Origin: Methylobacterium sp. GXS13
Lineage (GTDB): Bacteria; Pseudomonadota; Alphaproteobacteria; Rhizobiales; Beijerinckiaceae
Length of the DNA stretch: 64,000 bases
Assembly: GCF_001455965.1 (NCBI RefSeq)
Contig: NZ_LKKO01000029.1
Coordinates: 1 to 64,000, forward strand
Reading direction: 5' to 3'
The notes beneath the pieces are model-generated. The model searched no databases. It saw only the letters and a program-made list of their open reading frames with translations, and was not told the DNA's origin. The position numbers and the translations under genes are program-made. Below are positions 26,508-35,524 of the stretch, piece after piece. Numbering within the stretch: position 1 is the first letter of the stretch; every line of letters starts with the position of its first letter.

Positions 26508-29500
26508 CGGGCCGAAGCCGCGGCGCGTTCGGGATGGAACGGCGCGGCGCCCACCGCGCTTGTGCGGACATGGTCGAGCAGGGCCTGGACCGGGTGGCGC
26601 AGCCGGACGCCGTCGACGAGCTTGACCTGGGACCGGCAGGAATAGCCGTCCGCCAGCAGGGTGCCGGCGGGGGCATCGGCCACGTGACGCGCCCAGCTCA
26701 GGCCGTAGATCGCCTCGGAGGTGGCGCGGTTGCGCGTCTCGTGGCCGTAGGTCCCGGCCATGCCGCAGCAGCCCGCGGCCGGCACGTCGAGCCGCAGCCC
26801 GAGATGGGTGAACACCGCCTGCCAGTCGCGCACCGCGCCGGGGGCGTTGGTGCGCTCGGTGCAATGGGGCAGCAGCCGCAGGGTTGCGTTGCCCTGCCGG
26901 GGGGCGATCCGGTCGAGTTGGGTGGCGAGCCATTCCTGCAGGATCCGGACCTTGGGCAGGTCGTCGTTGCCGAGCGCCTGGGCGTATTCGGACCGGTAGG
27001 TCAGCGTCATCGAAGGGTCGAGGCCGACGAGCGGCACGCCCGAGCGGGCGAGCGCCCGCAGCATCGCGGCGTTGGTGCGCGCAACCGCGGCGAACCGGGC
27101 CAGGAAGCCGTGGACATGCAGCGGCTTGCCGTTCGGCCGATAGGGCACCAGCCAGGGCTGGAAGCCCAGCGCGATCAGGAGCGCGCAGGCATCCGCCACC
27201 AGGCCCGCCTCGAAATGGCTGGTGAAGGCGTCCTGGACCAGCAGAACCGCACGCGCCCGCTCGGCCGGGGCGAGCCGGGCCAAGGCCTCCGGGGTCGCGG
27301 TGGCGACGCCGAGATCCGCGAGCCGCGCCTTCAGGTCGACGGGCGACAGGGCCGGGATCCCGACCAGGCCGGCCTTGGCCAGCAGCATCCGGGCGAGCGG
27401 GTTGGCCAGGGCCGCGTTGCTCAGGCGCGGCATCCGGGCCGCGAGCGGCAGCAGGGGTTCGAGCGCCGCGACCAGATGGTCCTTCAGGGGCCGGGCGTAG
27501 CGGGCATGGTAGAGCGCCAGGAACTTCGCCCGGAAGGTCGGCACATCGACTTTGATCGGGCAGGAGCCCGTGCAGGATTTGCAGGCGAGGCAGCCGTCCA
27601 TCGCCTCCTTCACGGCGTGCGAGAAGTCGCCGTCGTCGGGCGCGCGCCGGACAGCGCTCCGCAAAGTCGCAAAAAGATCGGGCAGCCAGCCGGCGCGCTG
27701 GCGCTTCAGCTCGGCGGCGGGGTCGATCCCCGCCTGCGCGGCGAGGCGCAGCCACTCGCGCATCAGCGAGGCGCGGCCCTTGGGCGAATGCCGGCGCTCC
27801 CGGGTCGCCTTCCAGGACGGGCACATCGCGTCGTCCGGGTCGTAGGTGAAGCAGGCGCCGTTGCCGTTGCAGTGCAGGGCTTCGTCGAAATCCTGCCGGA
27901 CCGGCGGCGGGATCGTGCGGTCCTGCTCGCCCCGGCGGGGCACGCCGTCGATCCGAGTGAGCGCGCCACCGCGGGCCGAGGCGATCTTGCCCGGGTTCAT
28001 CCGGTCGCCCGGGTCGAAAGCGCGCTTGACCGCCTCCAGCGCCGGCATCAGCGGGCCGAAGGTCGCGGGCACGAATTCGGAGCGGAAGCCCTTGCCGTGC
28101 TCGCCCCAGAGCAGGCCGCCATACTTGGCGGTGAGGGCGACCACGCCCTCGGTGACCTCGCGGATCAGGGCGTTCTGGTCGGGGTCTTTCAGGTCGATCG
28201 CCGGGCGGACATGCAGCACGCCGGCATCGACATGGCCGAACATGCCGTAGCGCAGGCCCTTGGCATCGAGCAGCGCCCGGAACTCCGCGATGAAGTCGGC
28301 GAGCCGCTCCGGCGGCACCGCGGTATCCTCGACGAACGGGATCGGGCGCGCGTCACCCTTGGCAGCGCCGAGCAGGCCGACCGCCTTCTTGCGCATCGTC
28401 CAGAGTTTTTCGATGGCGTCGCCGCGAGCAATGGTGAAGCCGAGGCGTTTGGTGTCGGTGCCGCGCGCGTCCGCCAGCGTCGCGGTGAGCCGTGCCAGGG
28501 CGGCATCCACGGCCTGCGCATCGTCGCCGACGAATTCTACGAGGTTGATGCCGTGGACCGGACGGCCGGCAGGATCGTCCGGGAAGAAGGCCTGCACCTC
28601 GGCCCAGATCGGATCCTGGCGGGCAAGCCCCAGCACGGTGGAGTCGATGGTCTCCACGGAGGCCGCGCCGAAGGGCAGCAGCGCCTGGGCGTCCCGCAAG
28701 GCCGCGTCGAAATCGACGTAGGAGAGCGCCACCAGCACCGAGGCCTTCGGGATCGGCAGCACGTTGAGCCGCGCCTCGGCGATCAGCGCCAGCGTGCCCT
28801 CGGAGCCGCAGATCACGCTTTTGAGGTCGAAGCGCCCTGACGCGTCGCGCAGATGGGCGAGGTCGTAGCCGGTGAGGCAGCGGTTGAGCTTGGGAAAGCG
28901 CTCGGCGATCAGCGCCGCGTTCTCGGTGACGATCGTATCGACGGTGCGGTGGATTTCGCCGACGCGATCGTTGCGCGCCTTGGCGGCCGCGAGCCCGGCC
29001 TCGTCCAGCGGCTCGGCGTCCCAGACCGTGCCGTCGGCGAGCACGCAGGTCAGGGCCAGGACGTGGTCGCGGGTCTTGCCGTAGAGGCAGGAGCCCTGCC
29101 CGCAGGCGTCGGTGGAGATCATGCCGCCGATGGTGGCGCGGTTCGAGGTCGAGAGCTCGGGGGCGAAGAACAGGCCGTGCGCGGCGAGCGCCCGGTTGAG
29201 TTGGTCCTTCACCACCCCGGGCTCGACCCGGACGATACGGCGCGCGACGTCGATCTCCAGGATGCGGTTCATGTGCCGCGAGGTGTCGACCACGAGGCCG
29301 TGGCCGAGCGACTGGCCGTTGGTGCCGGTGGCGCCACCCCGGGGGCGGATCACGATCTCGGTGAAGCGCGGGTCGTCGAGCAGCTTGGCGATCCGCACGA
29401 GGTCGTCGCGCGAGCGCGGGAAGGCCACGCCCCCCGGCTCGACCTGATAGATCGAGTTGTCGGTGGAGAAGACCGTCCGGTCGGCGGCCGATACCGTCAG

Positions 29501-29590
29501 GTCGCCCTCGAAGCCGCGCAGGCGCAGTTCGGCGACAACCGCCTCATAGAGCGGCACGGCCTCGGTTTGGCGGGTCAGGACCGGGATCAT
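26504..29590 (-). CDS. FAD- and Fe-S-binding dehydrogenase, YdiJ (D-2-hydroxyglutarate dehydrogenase) type
   Basis: 1028 aa, matching the length of E. coli YdiJ. N-terminal FAD_binding_4 domain (IRPRGGATGTNGQSLGHGLV, STDACGQGSCLYGKTRDHVL), an FAD-oxidase C-terminal domain (IPKASVLVALSYVDF, YGMFGHVDAGVLHVRP, LLWGEHGKGFRSEF), then ferredoxin-like cysteine clusters (CNGNGACFTY...MCPSW and CLACKSCTGSCPIKVDVP) and a CCG-type segment (LPHCTER, CCGMAGTYGHE). YdiJ oxidises D-2-hydroxyglutarate; D-lactate dehydrogenases share the plan. Peripheral membrane or cytosolic. It ends by overlapping the ketopantoate-reductase-like gene. Confidence 0.87.
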   Translation of the reverse strand: MIPVLTRQTEAVPLYEAVVAELRLRGFEGDLTVSAADRTVFSTDNSIYQVEPGGVAFPRSRDDLVRIAKLLDDPRFTEIVIRPRGGATGTNGQSLGHGLVVDTSRHMNRILEIDVARRIVRVEPGVVKDQLNRALAAHGLFFAPELSTSNRATIGGMISTDACGQGSCLYGKTRDHVLALTCVLADGTVWDAEPLDEAGLAAAKARNDRVGEIHRTVDTIVTENAALIAERFPKLNRCLTGYDLAHLRDASGRFDLKSVICGSEGTLALIAEARLNVLPIPKASVLVALSYVDFDAALRDAQALLPFGAASVETIDSTVLGLARQDPIWAEVQAFFPDDPAGRPVHGINLVEFVGDDAQAVDAALARLTATLADARGTDTKRLGFTIARGDAIEKLWTMRKKAVGLLGAAKGDARPIPFVEDTAVPPERLADFIAEFRALLDAKGLRYGMFGHVDAGVLHVRPAIDLKDPDQNALIREVTEGVVALTAKYGGLLWGEHGKGFRSEFVPATFGPLMPALEAVKRAFDPGDRMNPGKIASARGGALTRIDGVPRRGEQDRTIPPPVRQDFDEALHCNGNGACFTYDPDDAMCPSWKATRERRHSPKGRASLMREWLRLAAQAGIDPAAELKRQRAGWLPDLFATLRSAVRRAPDDGDFSHAVKEAMDGCLACKSCTGSCPIKVDVPTFRAKFLALYHARYARPLKDHLVAALEPLLPLAARMPRLSNAALANPLARMLLAKAGLVGIPALSPVDLKARLADLGVATATPEALARLAPAERARAVLLVQDAFTSHFEAGLVADACALLIALGFQPWLVPYRPNGKPLHVHGFLARFAAVARTNAAMLRALARSGVPLVGLDPSMTLTYRSEYAQALGNDDLPKVRILQEWLATQLDRIAPRQGNATLRLLPHCTERTNAPGAVRDWQAVFTHLGLRLDVPAAGCCGMAGTYGHETRNRATSEAIYGLSWARHVADAPAGTLLADGYSCRSQVKLVDGVRLRHPVQALLDHVRTSAVGAAPFHPERAAASAR

Positions 29591-29705
29591 GCAGGCGTTC
29601 TACACCCGGCGGATCGCGAAGGAAGACCGGCGCTTATGTCACGCCGACCCGATGGGGGCTGGCACCCTGTTTGCCACAGGGAGCGACGTTACGGAGCGGA
29701 TGCAC

Positions 29706-30044
29706 ATGAACGCGAGCGTCGAACGGGTCCGGGATGCCCTGGCCGAGCTGATCAAGGCCGCCCTCATCTCCGACGACGGCAAGAGCCTCGCCTGCCGCGA
29801 GGCCGGGCGGGAGAAACTGGCCGGGCTAAGGGCAGACCCGCCGGAGGCCGGGAGCCTGCGCATGGACGGCGCCTGGATGCTGGCGATCCAGCAGGCGGAA
29901 ACGCCGGAGCTGGCGGCCGAGGAGGGCCAGGTGAACCTGACCCTGCCCCGCGCCTGCCCGTTCAGCCTGGACGAGATCCTCGCCCCCGGCTTCGATGTGG
30001 ATCACGCGGTCGAGGGCATCCGCAAGTCCGCCTCCACGGGCTGA
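29706..30044 (+). CDS. Hypothetical protein (weakly DUF29-like C-terminus)
   Basis: 112 aa. Of two close ATGs (29700, 29706) the second is better placed relative to GGAG at 29693-29696. The N-terminal half is helical (VERVRDALAELIKAALISDD). The end carries LPRACPFSLDEILAPGF, which resembles the C-terminal motif of DUF29 proteins, but the rest does not match well. Divergent from the YdiJ-like gene and 62 bp before the start used for rnr. No function can be given. Confidence 0.55.
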   Translation: MNASVERVRDALAELIKAALISDDGKSLACREAGREKLAGLRADPPEAGSLRMDGAWMLAIQQAETPELAAEEGQVNLTLPRACPFSLDEILAPGFDVDHAVEGIRKSASTG

Positions 30045-30106
30045 ACGCGCCTGTTGAGGACGCGACGGCCGCCGTTGCCGCGGACCAGCCGGAACCCCAT
30101 CTTCCG

Positions 30107-32503
30107 GTGACTGGACCGAATCAGCGGTCCGGCGTCCCATCGCGGGCGCATCGCTTTCCGAGAACTGTCCGGCACCACCTTTTGGCACCACGCATCAGCG
30201 CAGAGGCGGCCGAGCCCGCCGCTCCCCCGCCCTTCCCCACCCGCGAGCAGATCCTCGCCTTCGTGGCGGAGGCGACCGAACCTGTCGGCAAGCGGGAGAT
30301 CGCCAAGGCATTCGGCATCAAGGGTGCGGCCAAGATCGACCTGAAGCGGATCCTCAAGGAGATCGAGGAGGACGGCGCTATCGATCGTGGGCGCGGCGGC
30401 CTCGCGGCCCCGGGCCGCCTGCCACCGGTGGTGCTGACCGACATCCGCTCGCGCGACCGGCACGGCGACTTCCTGGCGATCCCGGTGGAGTGGGCCGGCA
30501 CCGGCAAGCCGCCGTCCATCGTGCTTACCCAGCCGCGCGGGCCGCGCAAGGGCAACCGGCCGGCCGCCGGGATCGGCGATCGCGCCCTGGTCCGGGTCGA
30601 GCGCGACGCCGAGGGCGGCTATACCGGCCGGGTCATCAAGGTCATCGGAAAGAACAAGGCCGAGATCATCGGCGTCTACCGGGCCGGCGCGCAGGGCGGC
30701 CGAATCGTGCCGGTGGAGAAGCGCTCGCAGGGGCGCGAGATCCTGATCCCGCCCGGCGAGGAAGGCCAGGCCCGGGACGGCGACCTCGTTAGCGTGTCGC
30801 TGGAGCGCGAGACGCGCTTCGGCCTGCCGCGAGGCCGAGTCCGGGAGCGGCTCGGCTCGCTCGGCTCCGAGAAGGCCGTGAGCCTGATCGCGCTCCACCT
30901 GCACAACATCCCGCACGTCTTCTCCGACGCGACCCTGGCCGAGACCGATGCCGCCGCGCCCGCCTCGCTGAAAGGCCGCGAGGATTGGCGCGACCGCCCG
31001 CTGCTGACCATCGACCCGCCGGACGCTAAGGACCACGATGACGCCGTGATGGCCGAGGCCGATCCCGACCCGGCCAATCCCGGTGGCTTCATCGTCACCG
31101 TCGCCATTGCTGATGTCGCGGCTTACGTCCGCCCCGGCTCCAGCCTGGACCGCGAGGCTTTGGAGCGCGGCAACTCGGTCTATTTCCCCGACCGCGTCGT
31201 GCCGATGCTGCCAGAGCGGATCTCGAACGACCTCTGCTCCCTGCGCGAGGGCGAGGACCGCCCGGCCATCGCGGTCAGGATGGTGATCGCCGCCGACGGC
31301 GAGAAGCGCCGCCACACGTTCCACCGGGTGATGATGCGCTCGCGCGCCAAGCTCGCCTACGCGCAGGCGCAAGCCGCCATCGACGGCCAGCCGGATGCCG
31401 CCACCGAGTCGCTGCTGGAAACGGTCCTGCGGCCGCTCTGGACGGCCTACGCCGCCCTGCGCGCGGCGCGCGACCGCCGCGGCCCGCTCGCCCTCGATCT
31501 GCCCGAGCGCAAGGTGCTGCTGTCGCCCGAAGGCGCGGTCGACCGGGTGATCGTGCCGGAGCGCCTGGACGCGCACCGGCTCATCGAAGAATTCATGATC
31601 CAGGCCAACGTCGCCGCGGCGCAGACCCTGGAGGCGGCCAAGCAGGTGCTGATCTACCGGGTGCACGACGAGCCGGCGCAGGAGAAGATGCAGGCTCTGG
31701 GCGAGGTCCTGGCCTCGGTCGGGATCAAGCTGCCTAAGGAAGGCGCGCTGCGCCCCGCTTTGTTCAACCGCATCCTCGGCTCGGTGGCGGGCAGCGAGCA
31801 CGCGACCTTCATCAACGAGGTGGTGCTGCGCTCCCAGGCGCAAGCGGTCTATGCCGCGGAGAATCTCGGCCATTTCGGGCTGAACCTGCGCCGCTACGCG
31901 CATTTCACCTCACCCATCCGGCGCTACGCCGACCTGATCGTCCACCGGGCGCTGATCACCGCCTGCCGCCTCGGCTCCGATGGCCTGTCGCCGGAGGTGG
32001 CCCTGGGCGAACTGGCGCAGATCGGCGAGCAGATCTCGGCGGCCGAGCGCCGCGCCATGGCGGCCGAGCGCGAGACCATCGACCGGCTGATCGCCCACCA
32101 TCTCGTCGACCGGATCGGCGCGACCTTCGCGGGTCAGATCGCGGGCGTCACCCGGTCCGGCCTGTTCATCAAGCTCGACGAGACCGGGGCGGACGGGTTC
32201 GTGCCGATCTCGCAGCTCGGCGCCGACTATTTCCGCCACGAGGAGGCGCGCCACGCCCTGGTGGGCGAGCGCAGCGGCGAGACGTTCCGATTGGGCGACC
32301 GGGTCGAGGTCCGGCTGGTGGAGGCCGCGCCCGTGGCCGGCGCGCTGCGCTTCGAGCTGCTCAGCGAGGGCAAGACCCGCGCCGGGGCCGGCAAGGATGG
32401 CGGCGGCCGGAAGCCCGGCGGCCGCCCGTTCAAGGCGGCGCCGTCGGGGCGTCCGCCTGGCATCCGCAACTCCGGTACGCGCCACCGCCCGCCGGGCCGG
32501 TGA
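30107..32503 (+). CDS. rnr: Ribonuclease R (3'-5' exoribonuclease)
   Basis: About 798 aa from a GTG at 30107; a TTG at 30182 is an alternative, and neither has a strong ribosome-binding site. N-terminal winged helix (FPTREQILAFVAEATEPVGK), cold-shock domains, then the RNB nuclease domain with the aspartate cluster LTIDPPDAKDHDDAV and the SPIRRYADLIVHRAL block. An S1 domain (GVTRSGLFIKLDETGADGFV) and a basic low-complexity tail (KDGGGRKPGGRPF) follow; both are typical of RNase R, which degrades structured RNA. Followed by DUF983, NUDIX, MFS and rpmG on the same strand. Confidence 0.94.
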   Translation: MTGPNQRSGVPSRAHRFPRTVRHHLLAPRISAEAAEPAAPPPFPTREQILAFVAEATEPVGKREIAKAFGIKGAAKIDLKRILKEIEEDGAIDRGRGGLAAPGRLPPVVLTDIRSRDRHGDFLAIPVEWAGTGKPPSIVLTQPRGPRKGNRPAAGIGDRALVRVERDAEGGYTGRVIKVIGKNKAEIIGVYRAGAQGGRIVPVEKRSQGREILIPPGEEGQARDGDLVSVSLERETRFGLPRGRVRERLGSLGSEKAVSLIALHLHNIPHVFSDATLAETDAAAPASLKGREDWRDRPLLTIDPPDAKDHDDAVMAEADPDPANPGGFIVTVAIADVAAYVRPGSSLDREALERGNSVYFPDRVVPMLPERISNDLCSLREGEDRPAIAVRMVIAADGEKRRHTFHRVMMRSRAKLAYAQAQAAIDGQPDAATESLLETVLRPLWTAYAALRAARDRRGPLALDLPERKVLLSPEGAVDRVIVPERLDAHRLIEEFMIQANVAAAQTLEAAKQVLIYRVHDEPAQEKMQALGEVLASVGIKLPKEGALRPALFNRILGSVAGSEHATFINEVVLRSQAQAVYAAENLGHFGLNLRRYAHFTSPIRRYADLIVHRALITACRLGSDGLSPEVALGELAQIGEQISAAERRAMAAERETIDRLIAHHLVDRIGATFAGQIAGVTRSGLFIKLDETGADGFVPISQLGADYFRHEEARHALVGERSGETFRLGDRVEVRLVEAAPVAGALRFELLSEGKTRAGAGKDGGGRKPGGRPFKAAPSGRPPGIRNSGTRHRPPGR

Positions 32504-32526
32504 CCCGGCCGGTGTAGACCCTAGAC

Positions 32527-32997
32527 ATGGCCACCGACGCGATTCCCGTGCGCACCCGCCTGATCCCCGCGATGGCGCGCGGCTTCATCGGCCGCTGCCC
32601 GCATTGCGGCCAGGGCCGGATCTTCGGGCGCTTTCTCAAGGTGCGCCCGGAATGCGACGTCTGCGGCCTGGAGCTGCATCATCACCGGGCCGACGACCTG
32701 CCGCCCTACGTCGTGATCTTCATCGTCGCCCACGTGGTCGGCTACCTGATCCTGGAGACCGAGAGCGCCTACGACGTCCCCCTCTGGGTCGAGATGGGCG
32801 TCTGGCCGGTCTTCACCCTCCTGTTCGCCCTCGTCCTGCTCCAGCCGGTCAAGGGGGCCGTCGTCGGGTTGCAATACGCCCTTGGCATGCACGGCTTTGC
32901 CACGTTACCGCGGGGCCGCCCCGTTTCGGGGTTGAAGGAGACGCGCCTTGCCGCAGCCGGAGCCGCAGCAGGAATCCGAGATCCCGACCAGCCCTGA
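32527..32997 (+). CDS. DUF983 membrane protein
   Basis: 156 aa. A zinc-ribbon-like start (GRCPHCGQGRIFGRFLKV, then CDVCGLEL) precedes two transmembrane helices (YVVIFIVAHVVGYLIL and PVFTLLFALVLLQPV), the standard DUF983 layout. The family commonly lies between rnr and a NUDIX gene in alphaproteobacteria; function unknown. The last 50 bp overlap the next gene in another frame. Confidence 0.85.
   Translation: MATDAIPVRTRLIPAMARGFIGRCPHCGQGRIFGRFLKVRPECDVCGLELHHHRADDLPPYVVIFIVAHVVGYLILETESAYDVPLWVEMGVWPVFTLLFALVLLQPVKGAVVGLQYALGMHGFATLPRGRPVSGLKETRLAAAGAAAGIRDPDQP
32934..32950 (+). promoter_or_regulatory. Ribosome-binding site that sets a TTG start
   Basis: GAAGGAG at 32934-32940 lies 7 bases before a TTG at 32948-32950. 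No ATG or GTG in the same frame is as well placed, so this site fixes the start of the NUDIX gene inside the 3' end of the DUF983 gene. Confidence 0.7.
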
Positions 32998-33697
32998 GCC
33001 GAAGCCGTCGCCGGCGCGCCTGCGCCCGCGCGACGCTGCGACCCTGATCGTGCTCGACCGGCGCGGCAAGGGCGGCCCGAAGGTCCTGATGGGCCGGCGC
33101 AACCCGAAACTCGCCTTCATGCCGGGGCAGTTCGTGTTCCCGGGCGGCCGGATCGAGCTCGGCGACCGCCACATGCCGGTGGCCGGCGCCCTGCCCGACT
33201 ATGCCGAGGCTGCGCTGACCCGCCAGGTTTCCCGGCCACCGCACCATCTCGGCCGGGCATTGGCGCTCGCCGCCATCCGCGAGACCTACGAGGAGACCGG
33301 CCTGCTGCTGGGGACGACCGAACACGGCGCCCCCGAGACCGCGCCGGAGGGCTGGGAGCCCTTCGCCCGGCACGGCATCCTGCCAGATCTCGAGGCGCTG
33401 CACCTCGTGGCCCGGGCGATCACCCCGCCCAAGCGCGTACGCCGGTTCGACACGCGCTTCTTCGCCGTGGACCGCCGCATGGTCGCGGCCGAGGAGCCGG
33501 GCCGGGTGAGCGCGGACTCCGAGTTCACCGAACTCGCCTGGGTCCGCCTGGACGCGGCGCGCAAGCTCGACCTGCCGTTCATCACCCGAGCAATCCTCGA
33601 CGATCTCGAGGCGCAGATCGCCGTCGATTTCGCGCCCTACCGGATGATCCCCTTCCACTACGAGCGCTACGGGCGCCGGGAACGAGTCGCTCTGTGA
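32948..33697 (+). CDS. NUDIX hydrolase (NUDT19/RppH-like group)
   Basis: 249 aa from a TTG start. A Pro-rich leader is followed by AATLIVLDRRGKGGPKVLMG and FMPGQFVFPGGRIE, then the box core RETYEETGLLLG. An insertion of about 35 residues (MPVAGALPDYAEAALTR...) separates the Gly of the box from REx2EE, as in longer CoA-type NUDIX proteins. The C-terminal RFDTRFFAVDRRMV and DSEFTELAWV continue the fold. Substrate unknown. The stop overlaps the GTG of the following MFS gene. Confidence 0.85.
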   Translation: MPQPEPQQESEIPTSPEPKPSPARLRPRDAATLIVLDRRGKGGPKVLMGRRNPKLAFMPGQFVFPGGRIELGDRHMPVAGALPDYAEAALTRQVSRPPHHLGRALALAAIRETYEETGLLLGTTEHGAPETAPEGWEPFARHGILPDLEALHLVARAITPPKRVRRFDTRFFAVDRRMVAAEEPGRVSADSEFTELAWVRLDAARKLDLPFITRAILDDLEAQIAVDFAPYRMIPFHYERYGRRERVAL

Positions 33698-34884
33698 ATG
33701 TTTCGGAAAGGCCGGACCGGATCGCCGCGCCAAGCGGGATCGGGCCGGACACCGTGGCGGCGATCACCGCCGCCATCGCCTGCGTCACGGTGGTCGGGAT
33801 CGGGCTGAGCCTGTCGATCCCGCTCCTGTCGATCGAGCTGGAGCGGCGCGGCGCGTCGAGCAGCTTGATCGGGCTCAACACCGCGATCGCCGGCGTGGCC
33901 AGCATCTGCACGGTGCCGTTCGTGCCGCGGCTCGCCTCGCGGATCGGCGTCGCACCCCTGCTCTGCCTCGCACTGATCGTCGGTGCGGTCAGCCTCGCGG
34001 CATTCCCGATGGTTCCGGGCATCGCCCTCTGGTTCCCGCTGCGCTTCGTGTTCTCGGCGACGCTGGGCGCTCTGTTCGTCCTCTCCGAGTACTGGATCAA
34101 CGCGGCAGCCCCGCCGGAGCGCCGCGGCCTCGTCATGGGCATCTACGCGACCGTGCTGGCGGCGGGCTTCGCGGTCGGCCCGGCCCTGCTGGCGCTGGTC
34201 GGCACCGAGGGCTTGCCGCCCTACCTGACGGGGGCCGCCCTGATGCTGGCCGGCGGCCTGCCGATCGTCCTCGCCCGCGGGCTGTCGCCGACCATCGCGC
34301 ACGGATCCGGCCGCAGCATCGTGGCGTATCTGCGCCTCGCCCCCGGAGCACTGCTCGCCGCCCTCGCCTACGGGGCGGTGGAGACCGGGATCTTCGCGAT
34401 CCTGCCGCTCTACGGGCTGCGGCTCGGCTACGACGCGAAAGGCGCGGCCGGCCTCGTGAGCCTGATCGCGCTGGGCAACATGCTGTTTCAGATTCCGTTC
34501 GGCTGGCTGGCCGACCGCTTCCACCGGCGCGCCGTGCTGCTCGGGGCGAGCCTCGGCGGGGCCGCGGGCTCGGCCCTGATACCGCTGGCCTCCGGATCAC
34601 CGGTTGCGCTCGGCCTCATCCTGTTCCTGTGGGGCGGCATCGCTGGCACCCTCTACACGGTGGGCCTGACCACGTTGGGCGACCGGGTGCCTGCCAGCGA
34701 TCTTGCGGGCGCCAACGCGGCGTTCGTGGTTCTGTACAATGTCGGCTTGATGCTGGGGCCGCCCCTGATCGGCGGCGGCCTCGACCTCGTTCCGCCGCAC
34801 GGCTTCGCGTGGGCCCTGCTGGCCCTGTTCCTGGCCTTCTCGGTGAGCCTCGCCACGATGGAGCAATCCGCTTCCCGGTCTTGA
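33694..34884 (+). CDS. MFS transporter
   Basis: 396 aa, GTG start overlapping the NUDIX stop (GTGA). About 12 helices, with MFS motif features in FVPRLASRIGV and GWLADRFHRRAVLLG and a well-defined sixth-seventh helix break (RGLSPTIAHGSGRSIV). Resembles the YcaD/multidrug group. Substrate unknown. It precedes rpmG by about 100 bp. Confidence 0.87.
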   Translation: MNVSERPDRIAAPSGIGPDTVAAITAAIACVTVVGIGLSLSIPLLSIELERRGASSSLIGLNTAIAGVASICTVPFVPRLASRIGVAPLLCLALIVGAVSLAAFPMVPGIALWFPLRFVFSATLGALFVLSEYWINAAAPPERRGLVMGIYATVLAAGFAVGPALLALVGTEGLPPYLTGAALMLAGGLPIVLARGLSPTIAHGSGRSIVAYLRLAPGALLAALAYGAVETGIFAILPLYGLRLGYDAKGAAGLVSLIALGNMLFQIPFGWLADRFHRRAVLLGASLGGAAGSALIPLASGSPVALGLILFLWGGIAGTLYTVGLTTLGDRVPASDLAGANAAFVVLYNVGLMLGPPLIGGGLDLVPPHGFAWALLALFLAFSVSLATMEQSASRS

Positions 34885-34990
34885 CCTGCGGGGTGCGATC
34901 GGGCATTGACCCGGCCGTATTCGGCCGGGCTCTCCCGGCCATTTGCGTTTCGCTCACGCGGAATGCCGCACCCTGCAGGAGCGCCGCGCC

Positions 34991-35158
34991 ATGGCCAAGG
35001 CCGTCACCGTCAAGATCAAGCTCATCTCCACCGCCGACACCGGCTACTTCTACGTCACCAAGAAGAACTCCCGCACGCAGACCGAGAAGCTGACGATGCG
35101 CAAGTACGATCCGGTGGCGCGCAAGCACGTCGACTTCAAGGAAACCAAGATCAAGTAA
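34991..35158 (+). CDS. rpmG: 50S ribosomal protein L33
   Basis: 55 aa, [20 protein letters not shown] at the start and a lysine-rich end, the normal bacterial L33 length. No zinc-binding CxxC pairs, so it is the zinc-independent (C-minus) form. TAA stop; a strong hairpin-T terminator follows about 50 bp later. Confidence 0.97.
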   Translation: MAKAVTVKIKLISTADTGYFYVTKKNSRTQTEKLTMRKYDPVARKHVDFKETKIK

Positions 35159-35210
35159 GGCACGATCGCGCAAGGCTTGGGGTTTTCCCCAGGCCGCGGC
35201 CGATCCGACG

Positions 35211-35239
35211 AGCCGCTCCGGGGACGGGGCGGCTTTTTC
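35211..35239 (+). terminator. Rho-independent terminator after rpmG
   Basis: Stem AGCCGCTCC pairing with GGGGCGGCT around a short GGGAC loop, followed by TTTTT at 35234-35238. Oriented to end the rightward rnr-rpmG unit. A second hairpin without a T-run (CTTGGGG/CCCCAGG, about 35176-35192) precedes it. Confidence 0.75.
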
Positions 35240-35388
35240 CATGCGCGGCTTCTTCCGTCCTCGGGTGGTCGGTCGGCCTCAGCCCAGCGCCGCCTCTTCG
35301 TGTCGCCGCGATGCGGGCGCTGCCGGGCGGCGTTCAGGGATTCGCATCCCTTCGCATTGGCCGGTCCGGTCATGGGAGCGCGCACACG

Positions 35389-35517
35389 ATGACGAGAATG
35401 CTGCTGCCGACCGCCCTCGTCCTGGCGGTTCTTGCGGCCCCCATCGTCCTTTAGGTGCCGCTTGTCCCGTACCGCGCCGTTCGCGTCCTCTGGCGGGGCG
35501 TGTTCGCGCCGGTCTAA
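35389..35517 (+). pseudogene. Small membrane-protein ORF interrupted by an amber codon
   Basis: ATG at 35389 opens 21 hydrophobic codons (MTRMLLPTALVLAVLAAPIV then Leu) to a TAG at 35452-35454. The same frame then continues without gap for another 20 codons (VPLVPYRAVRVLWRGVFAPV) to a TAA. Read through the amber codon, this would be a 42-residue single-span protein with a basic tail. It could be a small protein broken by one base change, or chance. The rest of the 35159-35524 gap holds only the rpmG terminator. Confidence 0.3.
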
Positions 35518-35524
35518 GCGCGCC

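Noticed and set aside
26534-28840. Long open frame (768 codons) on the + strand, antisense to the YdiJ-type gene
   Set aside because: High GC and codon bias keep antisense frames open; the minus-strand protein has clear FAD and Fe-S motifs, while the + frame is a low-complexity Arg/Gly/His-rich product with no domain.
28853-30106. N-terminal extension of RNase R of about 400 residues in the same frame
   Set aside because: It runs antisense through the YdiJ-type gene and through the 112-aa gene; family members are about 750-800 aa, so the start must be near 30107-30182.
30002-31903. 633-codon antisense frame over rnr
   Set aside because: No domains, and composition dominated by Arg/Gly/Gln/His; the + strand encodes a complete RNase R.
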